From assembly GCA_949752745.1 (NCBI GenBank), contig OX457031.1, forward strand, positions 7,167,328 through 7,231,327: 64,000 nt of DNA, read 5' to 3'. Numbering within the stretch: the first letter of the stretch is position 1; every line of letters starts with the position of its first letter. The notes under the pieces are model-generated. The model was not told the DNA's origin. It saw only the letters and a list, made by a program, of their open reading frames with translations, and searched no databases. The translations under genes and the position numbers were made by a program. The DNA comes from Protula sp. h YS-2021. Taxonomy: Eukaryota > Annelida > Polychaeta > Sabellida > Serpulidae. Positions 40,788 through 52,170 of this stretch are shown here, piece after piece.

Positions 40788-42016
40788 TTTTCACTATAAC
40801 GCCATAATTTCACTGGAACAAATGATAACCAGGGTATACTATATATATTGTAAACGCCTTCCGCGTTGAGTAAAGTTTCTGGGGATGTACGTGTATTTAA
40901 CGTTGCTAAACGTGTTTTACGCTTTGGACGGATTAGAAACGTCTTCAGAATGCCCGTGGTTGCTTTGCTCAGCCCACTCTGTCTCGTAAGCACCCTCTTT
41001 TGCTCGATACGCGGGCGACCCTGCAAGTGCTGCTCTATAGAGCTAGTGGACGCCTGTGGTTGCTTTGCTCGGCCCACTGTGTCTCGTAAGCAGCCTCTTT
41101 CACCCGAGACGTGTTCGTGCACAGAACTATCATCCAACCATGCCGATACCGTGATATACCCTTGAGCTAAATGTTTGCTTTAAAGGTCCGTCAAAATAAC
41201 GTTGTTTCATGATCAAGGTCAATTTTGTTGTATGTGTGTTTTCAGGGTTTTCTCTGTATGTCTCTTCTGTTTTATCAAGGTTTAAATGTTAAAAAAAAAG
41301 TTTTTGAGTTTTTAAAGGTTCGCTTCCTTCTGGCGTTTTTGTGTAAGAAAGGGAGCGAAATTTTTAGTGAGCTTGATAATCCGGCCAATAGGAAGACGCC
41401 CCTAGTGACTGTCGTTATGCTTTTGTTTGCCAAAGATGGGCTAGGCCTAGTACCCTTGTCAGTCTTAGAGCCCATTGTTGCCAAACAAACGTGTTTGTAA
41501 ACAAGATTTACGACATACAAATATAGTTTTCTGAAAAAGGAGCGAAAGTTGACCAATCGCAGTGCAGTGTTTTTATGTCACGTGATACTCTTAAGGTTAA
41601 GCGATTAAGTGTTCTTTATCACTGGTCGCCAGCTTGACAGATAACGGTGTCACTTCGAGAGCCTTTTTACTGTCAGGGTAGAGGGCCATAGCGGCGCATT
41701 ACTCAACGTGTTTCTTAGTGCTGTCTCTTGTGTTACTGTCACGTACTGTCATAGTTTTTCGACCTAATCAGCTATTTCGTTATTGTGCGACGTACCGTAT
41801 TAGTATTTTTTATCGTGATCAGCTGTTGTTTGGTGTGCTGGCATCACGTGAGGTTTATTCATTGTTAATAAAGCAAGCTATTGTGAGCTGTTGTTTATTT
41901 CCTTTTCGATGCACTAAGCAAATCATACGCATAAAGTAAGACCCTCCCTCATCTAAACTTCACACATAACCAAAAGGAAAGTTAATTTAATCTTGCTCTT
42001 TTATACCCGGCCATCG

Positions 42017-42113
<97 letters not shown>

Positions 42114-42121
42114 TACCCTGG

Positions 42122-42211
<90 letters not shown>

Positions 42212-42254
42212 TACCCTCGTTATCAGTGAAATTATGGCGTTATAACGAAAAAAT
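40788..42254. mobile_element. Candidate DNA transposon or MITE with inverted ends, inside an intron
   Basis: The left end (about 40788-40848) reads TATAACGCCATAATTTCACTGG ... GATAACCAGGGTATACTATATATA. The right end (about 42200-42254) is its inverted form, TATATATAGTATACCCTCGTTATC followed by AGTGAAATTATGGCGTTATAACG, with an 8-base difference in the middle. Inside lie a doubled segment, GTGGTTGCTTTGCTCNGCCCACT + TGTCTCGTAAGCA (near 40955 and 41055), and two (TA)n tracts. A minus-strand frame ending near 40860 contains KTRLATLNTRT, which resembles the start of a LINE endonuclease, but nothing follows. The element ends 70 bp before the CUB-protein exon. Confidence 0.6.
42019..42208. repeat. Two (TA)n microsatellites split by GTATACCCTGGT
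   Basis: TA runs occupy 42019-42110 and 42123-42208 (one G at 42180). The separator GTATACCCTGGT is the same motif found at the inverted end that follows, so the tract may have grown by copying the TA-plus-end unit. Confidence 0.95.
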
Positions 42255-42325
42255 CTTGAATAAGTTTAATATATATATTAAAATTAAATCTCTTAAATTA
42301 AACCGTTATCTATTTAACTTTTCAG

Positions 42326-43806
42326 CAGATGAGGTGCTAAGCTGCGGTGGGAACATCACTGGTGATGTTGCAGGTTACATCACTTCACCAGATTATCCTT
42401 CTTCATTCACAACACACCATTCCTGTACTTGGACAATAAGTGTCGCTTTAGATTTCGTAGTTCGATTTTCCCTTATCGACCTTGATTTGTCATCATATAT
42501 AGACTGTGATAGAAGTAGCCTGTCCATACATGACGGAACAACAAATGATGTTCTTATTACTACATACTCGGCGTGTTTTTCGCGATCACGTTACCTTCCT
42601 ATAACAATGGCATCGACAACTCCATTGATGACTGTAGTTTTATCAGTTGATGAGAGCCTATCAGGACGTGGTTTCTCTGCAGAGTACTCGAGTGCTCCGC
42701 CATGCGGAGGAACATTGGACGCAACTAATGGTGGTGGCTTTACAAGTGTTCACTATCCAAATAATTATGATAGCTTTCTAGATTGCATGTGGGTCCTAGT
42801 CACCCACCAGAACAGAATTATTGAATTGACGGTGAACGAATTTAGTCTTGAATACAATTTTAGGTGTAGCTATGATAAAGTAACCATACACAATGGAGAC
42901 ACTACAGGGTCTGTTTTATGGGAAAGCTGTGCTTCGTATATTTCTGCGCCGCAAGTATTTGTCTCTTCATTGCCAGTGATAACTGTTTCACTAGTTACTG
43001 ATCGCGGTGTAACAAGTTCGGGATTCAGTATGTCATACAGAAGTATAATTGTTTATACCACAGACAATTTTCATTCTACATCATCTGGAAGTGAAATAAC
43101 ATCAGCATCTACACCACAACACTCTACTGGTTTAATGTCTATGACAGCTCATTACAGCAGTGCTTCATTTATATCAACCACTCATCTGGACGACTTAACT
43201 TCATCTTTACAAGATGCATCGCAACTGATAACAACCCATGGCGCTAGTACATCACTGAATGGAGCTACAGAAATTAGGACCACGAGTGCGATAGCATCAG
43301 AAGGCGATACCCTGTACCAGACTTTTACTGAAACTGAGTCACCTGTGACACCATCGACAACTGTTACAATACCAACTACGTCAACACACACCGATGTTTT
43401 GGTAACTGACCCAACCGAAATGGCATCTAGAAATATAACATCATGTCAATCGCTGCCATCATGGTTAAATTTGAAATTTAGTAATCTCACTCCTTTGCTT
43501 GGTGATAATATAGACTATAAGTGTAAACCAAATTATGAATTTAATAGAAGGCAGGAAGATCGAATAAAACAATCGATGTGTCAGTTAGAATCGGGTGAAT
43601 GGATTCCCCCTCTTATTGGATGTACTCATATCCAAAGCAGATCAAGAGACAATAAGTACTGGGATCCGGTAGAAGCTAGGTTTGCCAAAATAATTGGACT
43701 GACATTTATTCCAATAGTTTTGATTGTAGAAACTGCTCTTATTCTCTGTATGGATATGACAACATTTGCTAAAAATTTTCAGACTTGCAAAAAATCTTTT
43801 GTATAA
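42326..43806 (+). CDS. CUB-CUB-mucin-CCP transmembrane protein, last exon
   Basis: A 493-residue exon product, probably the C-terminal part of a type I membrane protein for extracellular binding or adhesion. It is entered through TTTAACTTTTCAGCAG, a tandem acceptor (two AG choices 3 bp apart, same frame); the frame upstream is TA repeat and not coding. Domains in order: CUB 1 from CGGNITGDVAGYITSPDYP to GFSAEYS with four Cys; CUB 2 from CGGTLDATNGGGFTSVHYP to GFSMSY with four Cys and YDKVTIHNGD; a Ser/Thr-rich stretch of about 140 residues, likely heavily O-glycosylated; a CCP/Sushi-like module with four Cys (CQSLPSW ... CTH); a hydrophobic segment IIGLTFIPIVLIVETALILC; and a short basic tail ending at TAA 43804-43806. 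The signal peptide must lie on an upstream exon outside what I can recognise. No family-specific name is warranted. Confidence 0.85.
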
Positions 43807-44670
43807 ACGCTCAAGAGAACAAAAAGAAAAGTCAAATATCTTGATAAACCATTTGACATGTTTGAAACGAAAAATGATTCAAACGAATATTAGTATTATT
43901 ATACGAATATAAGTAGACAGTTATAAGCAGACAGTATTTGTGGGAACAAGATGTGCTGTAGTTTTTAAAATTATGACATGCCTTGTTTGGTTGCTAGTGT
44001 ATTCTAATAAAATATTCGATAATTTTAAACGCGTTGTTCTTAGCAAAACAAATATAAAAAGACTTCTCTGTTTATATGGACAAAGATATAAGTTACTGTG
44101 CAATATATTTGCTCTAATACTGTGAAATGGTAATCTTGTTAATTGCAAGGTTAACATTAGATATCACTGTGTTGTTAAATAATATTTAATGTGAGTGCTA
44201 ACATCACGATTAACAATGGCATCAGATTATTAATTGCAATAAAATTAAAGATCTATTTAACTGAAATGCAATGTTGAGTAGACCAGAGTGCTTTGAAATT
44301 CCTACTTAAAACAGATAATAGACATACGAGACAGCGTAGGCAGGTTTATATTGTACTGATTGCTAAGACCTAAAAAGGAAGATGTTTGTAAAAGTTTGCT
44401 AGAGTTTAAAAATTGCACCTATTCTACAAGCTAAGCCAACAAGCTAACTTTTTACGTTTCACTCCTTGCTATAGCTTGTTGTAATTAAAACACTTCACAC
44501 GGAATATTCGCCCTCATTTCTCGAAATTTTAACATATTTGATATACAAATGCACATTTAAAGTTTCCTTTTAATAAAATCAATAAAATGAGACTAACAAA
44601 TTATTTTAACGTCTTAAGCCAGAGCGCAACACTTGCAATAATAGATGTTTAGCTCTGAGGGTGTGTAAAG
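43807..44670. other. 3' flank of the CUB gene
   Basis: Likely 3' untranslated DNA. An AATAAA-type signal, TCTAATAAAATATTC, is at about 44004-44018, 200 bp past the stop. Later sequence is AT-rich without recognised features. Confidence 0.5.
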
Positions 44671-45228
44671 TTTTAATTTTCTGACGAATCCGGGGCAGAA
44701 CGTCGACAGACACAGCTTCCAAGGACGCAACGCCCACAGACAGAACGTTCACAGACAGAACGTCCACACATATATACTGGGAAAAAACGTCAACTTTGTA
44801 AAAATTATGAAACCTCATAACAAAGTTAAATAGAAAACATACTTTGAATTTGAAACTTTTATTTATTAATCAATCACTTCAACTTCTCTGAATAGTGTTT
44901 GTTCTCATTTAATCTCAGCTCTTAGCAGCTCTTTAACGATTTATCATCTTTCGGCAAGAAATGCGACCCGGTTCAAGATCATGCCACTTTGTATACAGAA
45001 AACCATTGAGAGAAACCTTCCCTCCAACCTTATTACTCTCTAAAATCTCCAGATTCATTCTGATCAGTGCTGCTTGTTAAGATGATCGAAGTTTGAATTT
45101 TGTACGAAATCGTCAGTCCTTTTATGTCAGATTGGAGCTTGTCATGATTTACTCAGTAGTAAAACTGATATTTCTCCGGTAAGCAATCTGGCAATTTTGC
45201 CACAGCTTTGAAAATTTGTGGCTTCGGA
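44671..45228 (+). repeat. Long inverted repeat, left arm
   Basis: The outer end is TTTTAATTTTCTGACGAATC + CGGGGCAGAACGTCGACA. The inner part contains CTCAGCTCTTAGCAGCTCTT, ATGCGACCCGGTT and CATGATTTACTCAGTAGTAA. The same series appears inverted at 48866-49366. ACAGAACGTCNACA is repeated several times at the outer end. Confidence 0.8.
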
Positions 45229-45773
45229 TTTCTTCAGTGTTGTTTTTTTATTTAGATGAGTTGAGTATGAGTTAAGTAAATACAAGTAATTCTTTGGAAT
45301 ATAACATTTTAAATAAATAAATAAGCAAGGATAAAAAGAAGATTGTTGGTACCCATATATTCTGAATTAAAGTCATTTAAATTGTGAATACCTCTTAATA
45401 TCATTCCTCATAAAACAAAGTATTTCATCTATCGGTAAGTACTTTGGCCACTCACATTGGCATAAAATTGAAGTTGTATATGCCATTGCTTTAGCCGTTT
45501 CTAAACAACATCCGGAGCAATGCTCACAATACTATATATTGCCAAGTATTGCATACAACAGAGTAAACTATTCAGAGGGTAACTGGCCTGTTAGCAAACC
45601 ATTAACACTGCAATGCGCTGGCTGCATGCTGATGGTGTTATGATAAGTAACTTAAGCCTTTTCATTGTTTCAATACATTTAACTTAAATTCCTTAGAAAT
45701 AAATTTTCCGCATGTTTGACCCAGTTGTTTCTCACCGTTGTGTTGGTCGATTTGCCACGCTGTTGTTATGCAG
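45229..45773. other. Gap, nothing recognised
   Basis: AT-rich DNA between the repeat arm and the candidate exon. Its last 20 bp form a polypyrimidine-AG acceptor (CGCTGTTGTTATGCAG). Confidence 0.5.
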
Positions 45774-45998
45774 TTTAAAATTCTTATATCTTTTGTAAAA
45801 ATAGATGATGTCTATAATGATGGTTTTCCATTAGATGTGGAAAGAAGTGACAGTTGCGGAAAGATTTTTTGTCATCTGGAACCCGTTGTTTATGTCGTCA
45901 TAGCGTTAACGTCTTCTAATTTACCTATATGGATTGTTCTGGTCATCAGCTATGGTGGAGAACAAGTCAACGGATGCTTTCATGTAATTAGTATGAAG
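45774..45998 (+). CDS. Candidate internal exon, unknown protein (75 residues)
   Basis: An open stretch of exactly 75 codons lies between a good acceptor (TGTTGTTATGCAG at 45773) and a good donor (ATGAAG then GTAATT at 45999), in phase 0 at both ends. It reads FKILISFVKIDDVYNDGFPL ... SCGKIFCHLEPVVYVVIA ... GGEQVNGCFHVISMK, with alternating hydrophobic residues suggesting beta strands and three Cys. It has a faint look of a secreted beta-sandwich module such as the N-terminal domain of Notch ligands, but that is a guess. No neighbouring exon is recognised. It lies between the two arms of a long inverted repeat, 2 kb after the CUB protein on the same strand, so it may belong to another gene or to transposon cargo. 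Low to moderate confidence. Confidence 0.35.
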
Positions 45999-46381
45999 GT
46001 AATTACCACTACGCAATCATTAGAAAATGGATTTTAATGTTTGAAACTCGTCTATAAAGCCTATTTTATGAAAGTCTTCACAACGATTAACCGTACTCAC
46101 CTTAAGAAAGCGGATAATGTCAAATCAATATTCTCAAATCAATCGTACAGAGGCTTGTTTAAAAAAACTAAAAAAAAATAATAATGGTTTTACTCTGCTA
46201 ACCGTAAAATGAAAACACCTCTATCCCAAATGTGCATCATGTGTTATATAAAAATAACCGTTAGCCTGTGAAGATCTGGGCTTTTGCGATTTGACAAAAA
46301 ATAATTTATTTTGAAAATGAGGGATAATAGTTTATATATAATAAGTCAATAGTTGATAGTTTATATTTAATAGGTCAACGA
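45999..46381. other. Gap, nothing recognised
   Basis: If the exon before it is real this is intron. It is AT-rich with no features. Confidence 0.5.
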
Positions 46382-47510
46382 TCGATATGATATTTTCATT
46401 GAGACAGCTACAGGAAAAATGCCAAGAGCAGCAGAAACCGCTGTACATAGCATTCGTTGACCTGACAAAAGCTTTTGACACCGTGAGTAGGTCTGGCCAT
46501 CCTCGAGAAAATTGGCTGTCCTCCACGTCTACTCAATCTAGTCAAATCCTTCCTTGATTACGTGAGAAGTACTGTCAACTTTGACTGCTCAACGTCTGCC
46601 AGCTTCGAGATAAAAAGAGGTGCGAAGCAAGGGTGTGTTTTAGCAGCCACGCTATTCTGCATCTTTTTCTCTTTGTTACTTAGCTATGCTTTCCGAGGAG
46701 TTAAGAATGACATTCACTTATTCACTCGATCTGACGGGAAGTTGTTCAACCTGCGTCGTCTACCAGCCAAAACAAAACGGCGCAATATGTCTATCAAAGA
46801 ACTGTTGTTTGCTGAATAGCTCACAGTAAGGCAAAGCTGCGGGACCTAATAGACAAGCTACAAGATGCTTGCGAGAAATTCTCCCTCACAATCAATGTGA
46901 AGAAAACTGTCGTCATGGAACAAGGGGTCAAGAATCCACCATTGATAACCCTAAAAACACTCCTCTGGAGATTATGAGCAGATTTTGCTATCTGGACGCA
47001 ATCACAACTGAGAATGTAGTCCTAGACGAAGAAATCAACGTCAGAATCGGCAAGGCAGCTACAACCTTCGGCAGACTCACTAAACGTGCATAGAAGAACC
47101 CGAAACTCACAACCAAGACAAAGGTGACCATCTATCAGGCATGCATTCTCAGTACGCTCCTATACGGCAGCGAAACATTACCAGTTACACCTACCAGGAA
47201 CTGAAACTAATCTCCACTGATTGCGTCGTCTCTTTGGCATCAGTTGGAAAGACAAAATCTCAAAACGAGAAATTCTTAAACAATCTAACCTTCCAATTGT
47301 ACCTGGGCTTATAAAGCAGCGCCGTCTACGCTGGCTCGGTCATGTTCGCCTCATGCAAGACGGCAGCATTCCGAAAGATCTGCTGTATGGGGAGATTGCC
47401 GTTCCATTGGCCGCCCCAAGCTCCGCTTCAAAGGACGTATGCAAGTGTGACCTCCAAGCCATGGGCGTGCCAACTGGCAAGTGGGAGACCATCACCGAGG
47501 TGTGAGTTAC
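46382..47510 (+). pseudogene. LINE (non-LTR) reverse transcriptase relic
   Basis: Pieces of one LINE ORF2 appear in order on the plus strand in changing frames. First comes LYIAFVDLTKAFDTV (RT motif with the first catalytic Asp), then GAKQGCVLAATLFCIFFSLL (the RQGCxLSPxLF-like block), then LLFAE and a stop where the F/Y-A-D-D motif should be, so both catalytic Asp are lost. Next are FCYLDAITTENVVLDEEINV + RIGKAATTFGRL and, at 47221-47505, RRLFGISWKDKISKREILKQ and RRLRWLGHVRLMQDGSIPKD + LLYG, the typical C-terminal region after the RT in these elements. The end lacks a clear poly-A or microsatellite tail. At least four frame changes mark it as old. The clade (RTE-, CR1- or Jockey-like) cannot be settled by eye. 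Confidence 0.85.
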
Positions 47511-48865
47511 CTGGTGCTCTACCATTTGCGAGGGTGTCAAACTTCACGACAGAAGATGGTTCGATTGGAAATAGAAAAAATTTCAGATTAACCGAATTGA
47601 CACAAAGTTCAAATATTTCACAGCTAACAAACTTGTAGGATTAATTGTTTATTCAGAGATATCAGTCGTTGCGGCACATTAGTCTCTGTTATAGAGGAAA
47701 CGTAAGTGATTTCAATACATTTGAAGAAATCGAATTATTCTTTGCACTGTTCTCAGAAATAATATTTGTACATATTCGGAGCACAAGAATATCAGTTTTC
47801 ATCACGAATTCATGAGCTCCCAAAAAAATTACGTTTTAACAAGCACTGAGATACTTCGTAAATTATGGTAAGACATGGGGCATGTCTTATCATTGAAAAA
47901 TCATTGAGAAAACATTGAAAAATGTTAGGGCATTGTTGGTGGCGGGGAGTGCTAGGAAGTACAGAGGACATGTGGCCTTGAAGTACTGAAGACGACGGAT
48001 GTAATGATAGTGACGGTACTCGAATCCTAGAAGTGGAAGCAGTGGCAGAGGAGGAGACAAAACATGAAAGTGAAGTAAGCAAAGCGGTAGGGTGCAATAC
48101 GCAGAGTAAGGGAAAGTGTGGCAAATGGCAGTGGGATGCACAGATCAGAACTATGTGGAATGTACTGAAATAACCAATGATATCTAAAGCTCAACCCAAA
48201 TCCGAGACTTTACGTACGTGTTCAATTTGAGACACAGATGTAGTCTAATTGGGATATCTAAATATAGTTTGTAGCAGTATTCTGAATGATGATGGCTGTA
48301 AAGGTCTTGATGTAAGGGATGAAATATTTGCATTATATTAAACATTAGGGTTCCCGTGACATTCAAAATGGTGTTGAAGCATTGAAATTGATGATAAAAA
48401 ACGCACGACAAACTGTTCAACCGTGAAACTAACTGTAAAATAAAGGTTAGGCTCCACATAAGGTATAATTAACTGTGCAGTACATATGATTTTTATTATT
48501 ATGTACTGAATTTCTGATGTCAAAACATGCTTAAGATAATGATAATATGATATCCAGACAGAACGTCGACGCACAGAACGTCCACAAATGAAGCTTGGCT
48601 AGAACGTCCAGTTCGCAGAATAATGTGTGCAAATTATTGTTTGAATGTTAACAGATTGTAGTTAATGAATGGACGATATATGACAATGTGGGACCGCGCT
48701 GTTGAGCAATTTAAAAGGCCCTTGATTCAAAGGAATGGAATAAAGGAACTGAAACCACATCGCGTCGAAATTGCAATGAGATTGATTAAGTTAATCTACG
48801 GGGATTATATTAAAATCTTGCACATCGTTTGAATCAAGGGAACAAGACTGAAGAAATACACAGCC
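47511..48865. other. Dispersed repeat copy and inverted-repeat element interior
   Basis: 47890-48180 is purine-rich and echoes 34210-34450 and 36520-36730. At 48555-48612 the motif AGAACGTC(G/C)(A)CA occurs three times (CAGAACGTCGACGCACAGAA + CGTCCACA and AGAACGTCCAG). It matches the outer ends of the long inverted repeat arms and probably marks the other end of the right-hand element (48548-49366). No gene. Confidence 0.55.
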
Positions 48866-49366
48866 AAACTTTTCAAAACTGCGGCAAAATTTCCAAATTC
48901 TTTACCGGAGAAATATCACTTTTACTGCTGAGTAAATCATGACAAGCTCCAATTTGATACAAAAGGATTGACGATTTCACCATCTCTACAAACATCACTG
49001 ATAAGAATGAACCTGAAGGAGATTTTAGAGAACAATAAGAGTGACCGTAACATTGTCCTCAATGGCTTTCTTTATTCAAAGTAATATGATCTTAAATCGG
49101 GTTGCATTTCTTGGTAAAGATGATAAATCGTTAAAGAGCTGCTAAGAGCTGAGATTAAATGATAACAAAGCACTATTCAGAGAAGTTGAAGTGATTGATT
49201 AAGAAATAAAAGTTTCAAATTCAAAGTATGTTTTCTTCTTTACTTTTGTTATGAGGTTTCATAATTTCTACAAAGTGGACGTTTTTTCCCAGTAAAAGTG
49301 TAGACATTTTGTCCGTGGGTGTTGTGTTTGTGGACGCTCTGTCCCGGATTCTGATTTTAATTTTAA
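48866..49366 (-). repeat. Long inverted repeat, right arm
   Basis: Inverted counterpart of 44671-45228: TTACCGGAGAAATATCACTT + TTACTGCTGAGTAAATCATGACAAG, GGGTTGCATTTCTTGG, AAAGAGCTGCTAAGAGCTGA, ending TGGACGCTCTGTCCCGGATT + CTG. Divergence between the arms is visible but moderate. Together with the AGAACGTC motifs at 48555-48612 it looks like an 820-bp element with its own inverted ends. Confidence 0.8.
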
Positions 49367-49382
49367 ATTTAGTTTCATTAGA

Positions 49383-49570
49383 ATCTTCCCTTTGTTTATT
49401 TTTTAATTGATACATGGTTTGGATTTGCTAGTGAAATATGTTAATGGGGCTGCCATAATCAGTAATCCCCCTCTCTAACAGGCAAACAATATATTATAGT
49501 TGTTAAGAATTTGTTTTCTTCTCTCGGTCTATGTTACTCTGTCCATTGATAAGTGTCATTGTTTACTATT
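49383..49570 (+). repeat. Dispersed repeat, copy B (partner at 15705-15905)
   Basis: CTTCCCTTTGTTTATTTTTT ... TTGATACATGG ... ATGGGGCTGCCATAATC ... CAGGCAAACAATA ... TAAGTGTC follows the order of the copy at 15705-15905. Confidence 0.65.
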
Positions 49571-51833
49571 TGGGTACACAACGTAGGTGAAATGGTTCAC
49601 ATGGGAGAGTTGAAATCAGAGTTGAAATGTGTACGGAACTGGCGTAAATTCAGCCCATCGCTAACTAAAAGCACGTTGAGTATGAACACACGCTATAAGT
49701 GAAATTGAGAATACAGTTGCGTGAATACACGCATGAATTATTATTAACATGCTTTCTAAATTAGCCTGAAATGACGAAGGATAGCGAAGAACATTTAATA
49801 ACTTTTAGAATTGCTATTATTGTCTTTGTTAATATATGACTCAGAATAAAGAAATAAAAGCGTAAGTAAACAAATGTGAATTTTACTGCATTATGTCATG
49901 ATAATGACTGTTATGTCACCGTAATCCCGATTTTGCCTGCGCGTAAAGTTAAAGCAACAAAGCAGTTCTTAAACATTGGAGCTACATTTCTTTTTAAAGA
50001 ATCACATATAAAAATCGAAGCAAATCCATTAATTAAAATAAAGTAAATAGTATCATATAATATCCTAGAACAAAGGTAAATGCTGATTTGGGAATCATGC
50101 ATATCCATGGGTGATTAACATTTTCTTCTATCAAGACAGAACAAAAACACGGCCTTTCATTGGATTTCTCAGGTTTACGGCATCGAAAAATGTTTTAAGG
50201 AAATGTTAAGTGTAGATCTGCTGCTGTTGTGGCGAGGGAGGGGGAAACTTAATGTCAATCATTGCATACCGGCAAATAAAAACACGTTTATCCTTGCTTT
50301 CATAAAGCTTCCGTAAGAGCTTACCTAAAGCGAAAGATATGACTTTAGTTACTTTAAAAGTGCATTAAGTTCTGAAGTAGTTTGTGGTGCCCGAAGTTGT
50401 TTACTTGAAGTCTCTGGAAGCAAACTGTTATGCCTGTAATGAATTTTATAAGGAATGTTATTTACGTTGTGTGTTTTTTTCATCCAGCAAGAAAATATTT
50501 CATCAAATTTGTTTTCTTTATTCGAGTATGCTTACAGATCTGCTTGCCTGACTCAGTACTAATTTTAAGCTGGTTATATGCTTAGTGTTCATTTAACATT
50601 ACCTGTGCTTTGAATATTATTTTATATTTAAGCACAAAAATCTCTTGTTGCTTTACAATAAAACAGGAAATGCTAATGCTAACTAATGCGAAAATTTTAG
50701 CAAAGTTTCTATTTCTATGCTCGAAAAGACCGGTAGGTTTAAAAACAATTTCTTTTTTTAATTTAAAAAAAAATACGCTGCATATGAAGAAAAATATTTT
50801 CCCAATTCATCATTTCTTTACTGCATCTGCTGGTATATATTTATGAAGTTTGCTCCTAAAATAAAGATTTTCGATTTTTGACTCCATAATTTGATTTTTT
50901 GTTTACGAAAATGAGCTTCAATTTCTCTGGTCGAAAATAAAACCGGAAGACATAATGTTTACATTACGTCTTTAGAGCCAATCCACCCATTGCAATTCTG
51001 ATAAGGATTTATTTACAAAAATCTCTATGAATCTAAATAAAGATAATTAATCGTATTTACAGGAATATGCAGTGAAAATCAACAACACAATACTAACCCG
51101 TGTGACTTTAATCAACTTCGGATAATATTTTAATTATCGCTACATTGAGAGTTTATTTGAGTTCACGTTTCACAACAACATAAGCATTTAAGAAAAAGGT
51201 TGATTAAAGTCAGGTTACGCCATGTAGATAACCTTCGTCAACACCTGCGATGTCAAATTGAACATTGCTGATGAAAAGTGCATGAGGGGGAGCCGGACAA
51301 ATCGGATTGCAGATCATGATCAGATAATATGAATAAACGGATTCGTACTTAAACCTCTGTTGAAAAGTTTTTGCCTTTCGACTGAATTCAGTTGGTATAC
51401 GGCTATAAACCAAATCATACTTTGGGCATTCCGAAAAAAATGTGCAAAAATTCGAATACAAACTAACCGGGTAAAAGTGAAAGGAATTCTAGAAAGAATT
51501 CGCCTAAATGTCAAAGTTCTCTTGCACCAAAGAGCAATCGTGTTTTCAACAGCCCATATGCTATTTTAAAAATTAATTTAAAGTTTCAACAAATAGTTTT
51601 AAGTTTCAATTTCTTTTACGTTCCGAGTATAAACTGTTTTTTGATACATTTTTTCTATATTTTTTCTATCATTTCTTGCATATTTGAACCCGGTTCCCTC
51701 GCAGTCGAAATAAAAAGTTCTTGCGCATTTTATTCGAAACACCCAAAGTGTGATTTGGCTTATAAAAAATAATAGAAAAAACTGGCAAGAATCACCAAAA
51801 TTTTATTGTGCCAGAAACAGATTCAAATGTTGG
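49571..51833. other. Intergenic DNA with one dispersed repeat copy
   Basis: 50430-50640 echoes the repeat at 35040-35330 and 39150-39430. The other open frames are AT-rich and unlike any family. No gene is called. Confidence 0.5.
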
Positions 51834-51930
51834 CTATTGTAGTAGACCCCGTTTTTATATATGTATTTTATATGTATATTTGCAGTAGTTTATGGGTATT
51901 TTTGTTTAGGGAGGTAATCGCAATTATCCC

Positions 51931-52140
51931 GAGTAGGTGTCACAGAGTTCTCAATCGCGTGTTGTATTCAATTCATAATTACACCCGTGTCACCGAACTA
52001 CTCAATTGCATTTTTGTACTCAGGTGTCAGCGGGGTTCTGAACTGCGTATTCTACTCAGGGTTGAGTTGCGGCGGTGAGAAATTGCAATTACCCATGAGT
52101 AACCGCTGAGTACGTGTCACGCTGTGCTCAGTCTTGAGTT
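51931..52140 (+). promoter_or_regulatory. U3 repeat array, four copies of a GTGTCA...GTTCT motif
   Basis: Four diverged units of the form GTGTCA-N4-6-GTTCT-(C/G)AA(T/C)TGCG start near 51937, 51988, 52024 and 52114 and are usually followed by GTACTC/GTATTC. They lie upstream of the first TATA box. Their position and repetition suggest enhancer sites; the binder is unknown. The same array is in the 3' LTR (about 51931+9661 onward). Confidence 0.6.
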
Positions 52141-52162
52141 GAATTTCGTGTCAAATTATCGG

Positions 52163-52170
52163 TATAAATA
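52163..52170 (+). promoter_or_regulatory. TATA box 1 of the Gypsy LTR
   Basis: TATAAATA within GGTATAAATAGGG, downstream of the U3 repeat array. The transcript would start near 52195. Confidence 0.55.

Noticed and set aside
41225..41500. 91-codon plus-strand frame, hydrophobic
   Set aside because: It sits inside an inverted-repeat element, starts without ATG and has no known motif.
45774..45998. Firm call as a Notch-ligand N-terminal domain
   Set aside because: The Cys pattern and key motifs are not complete; only a vague strand pattern agrees.
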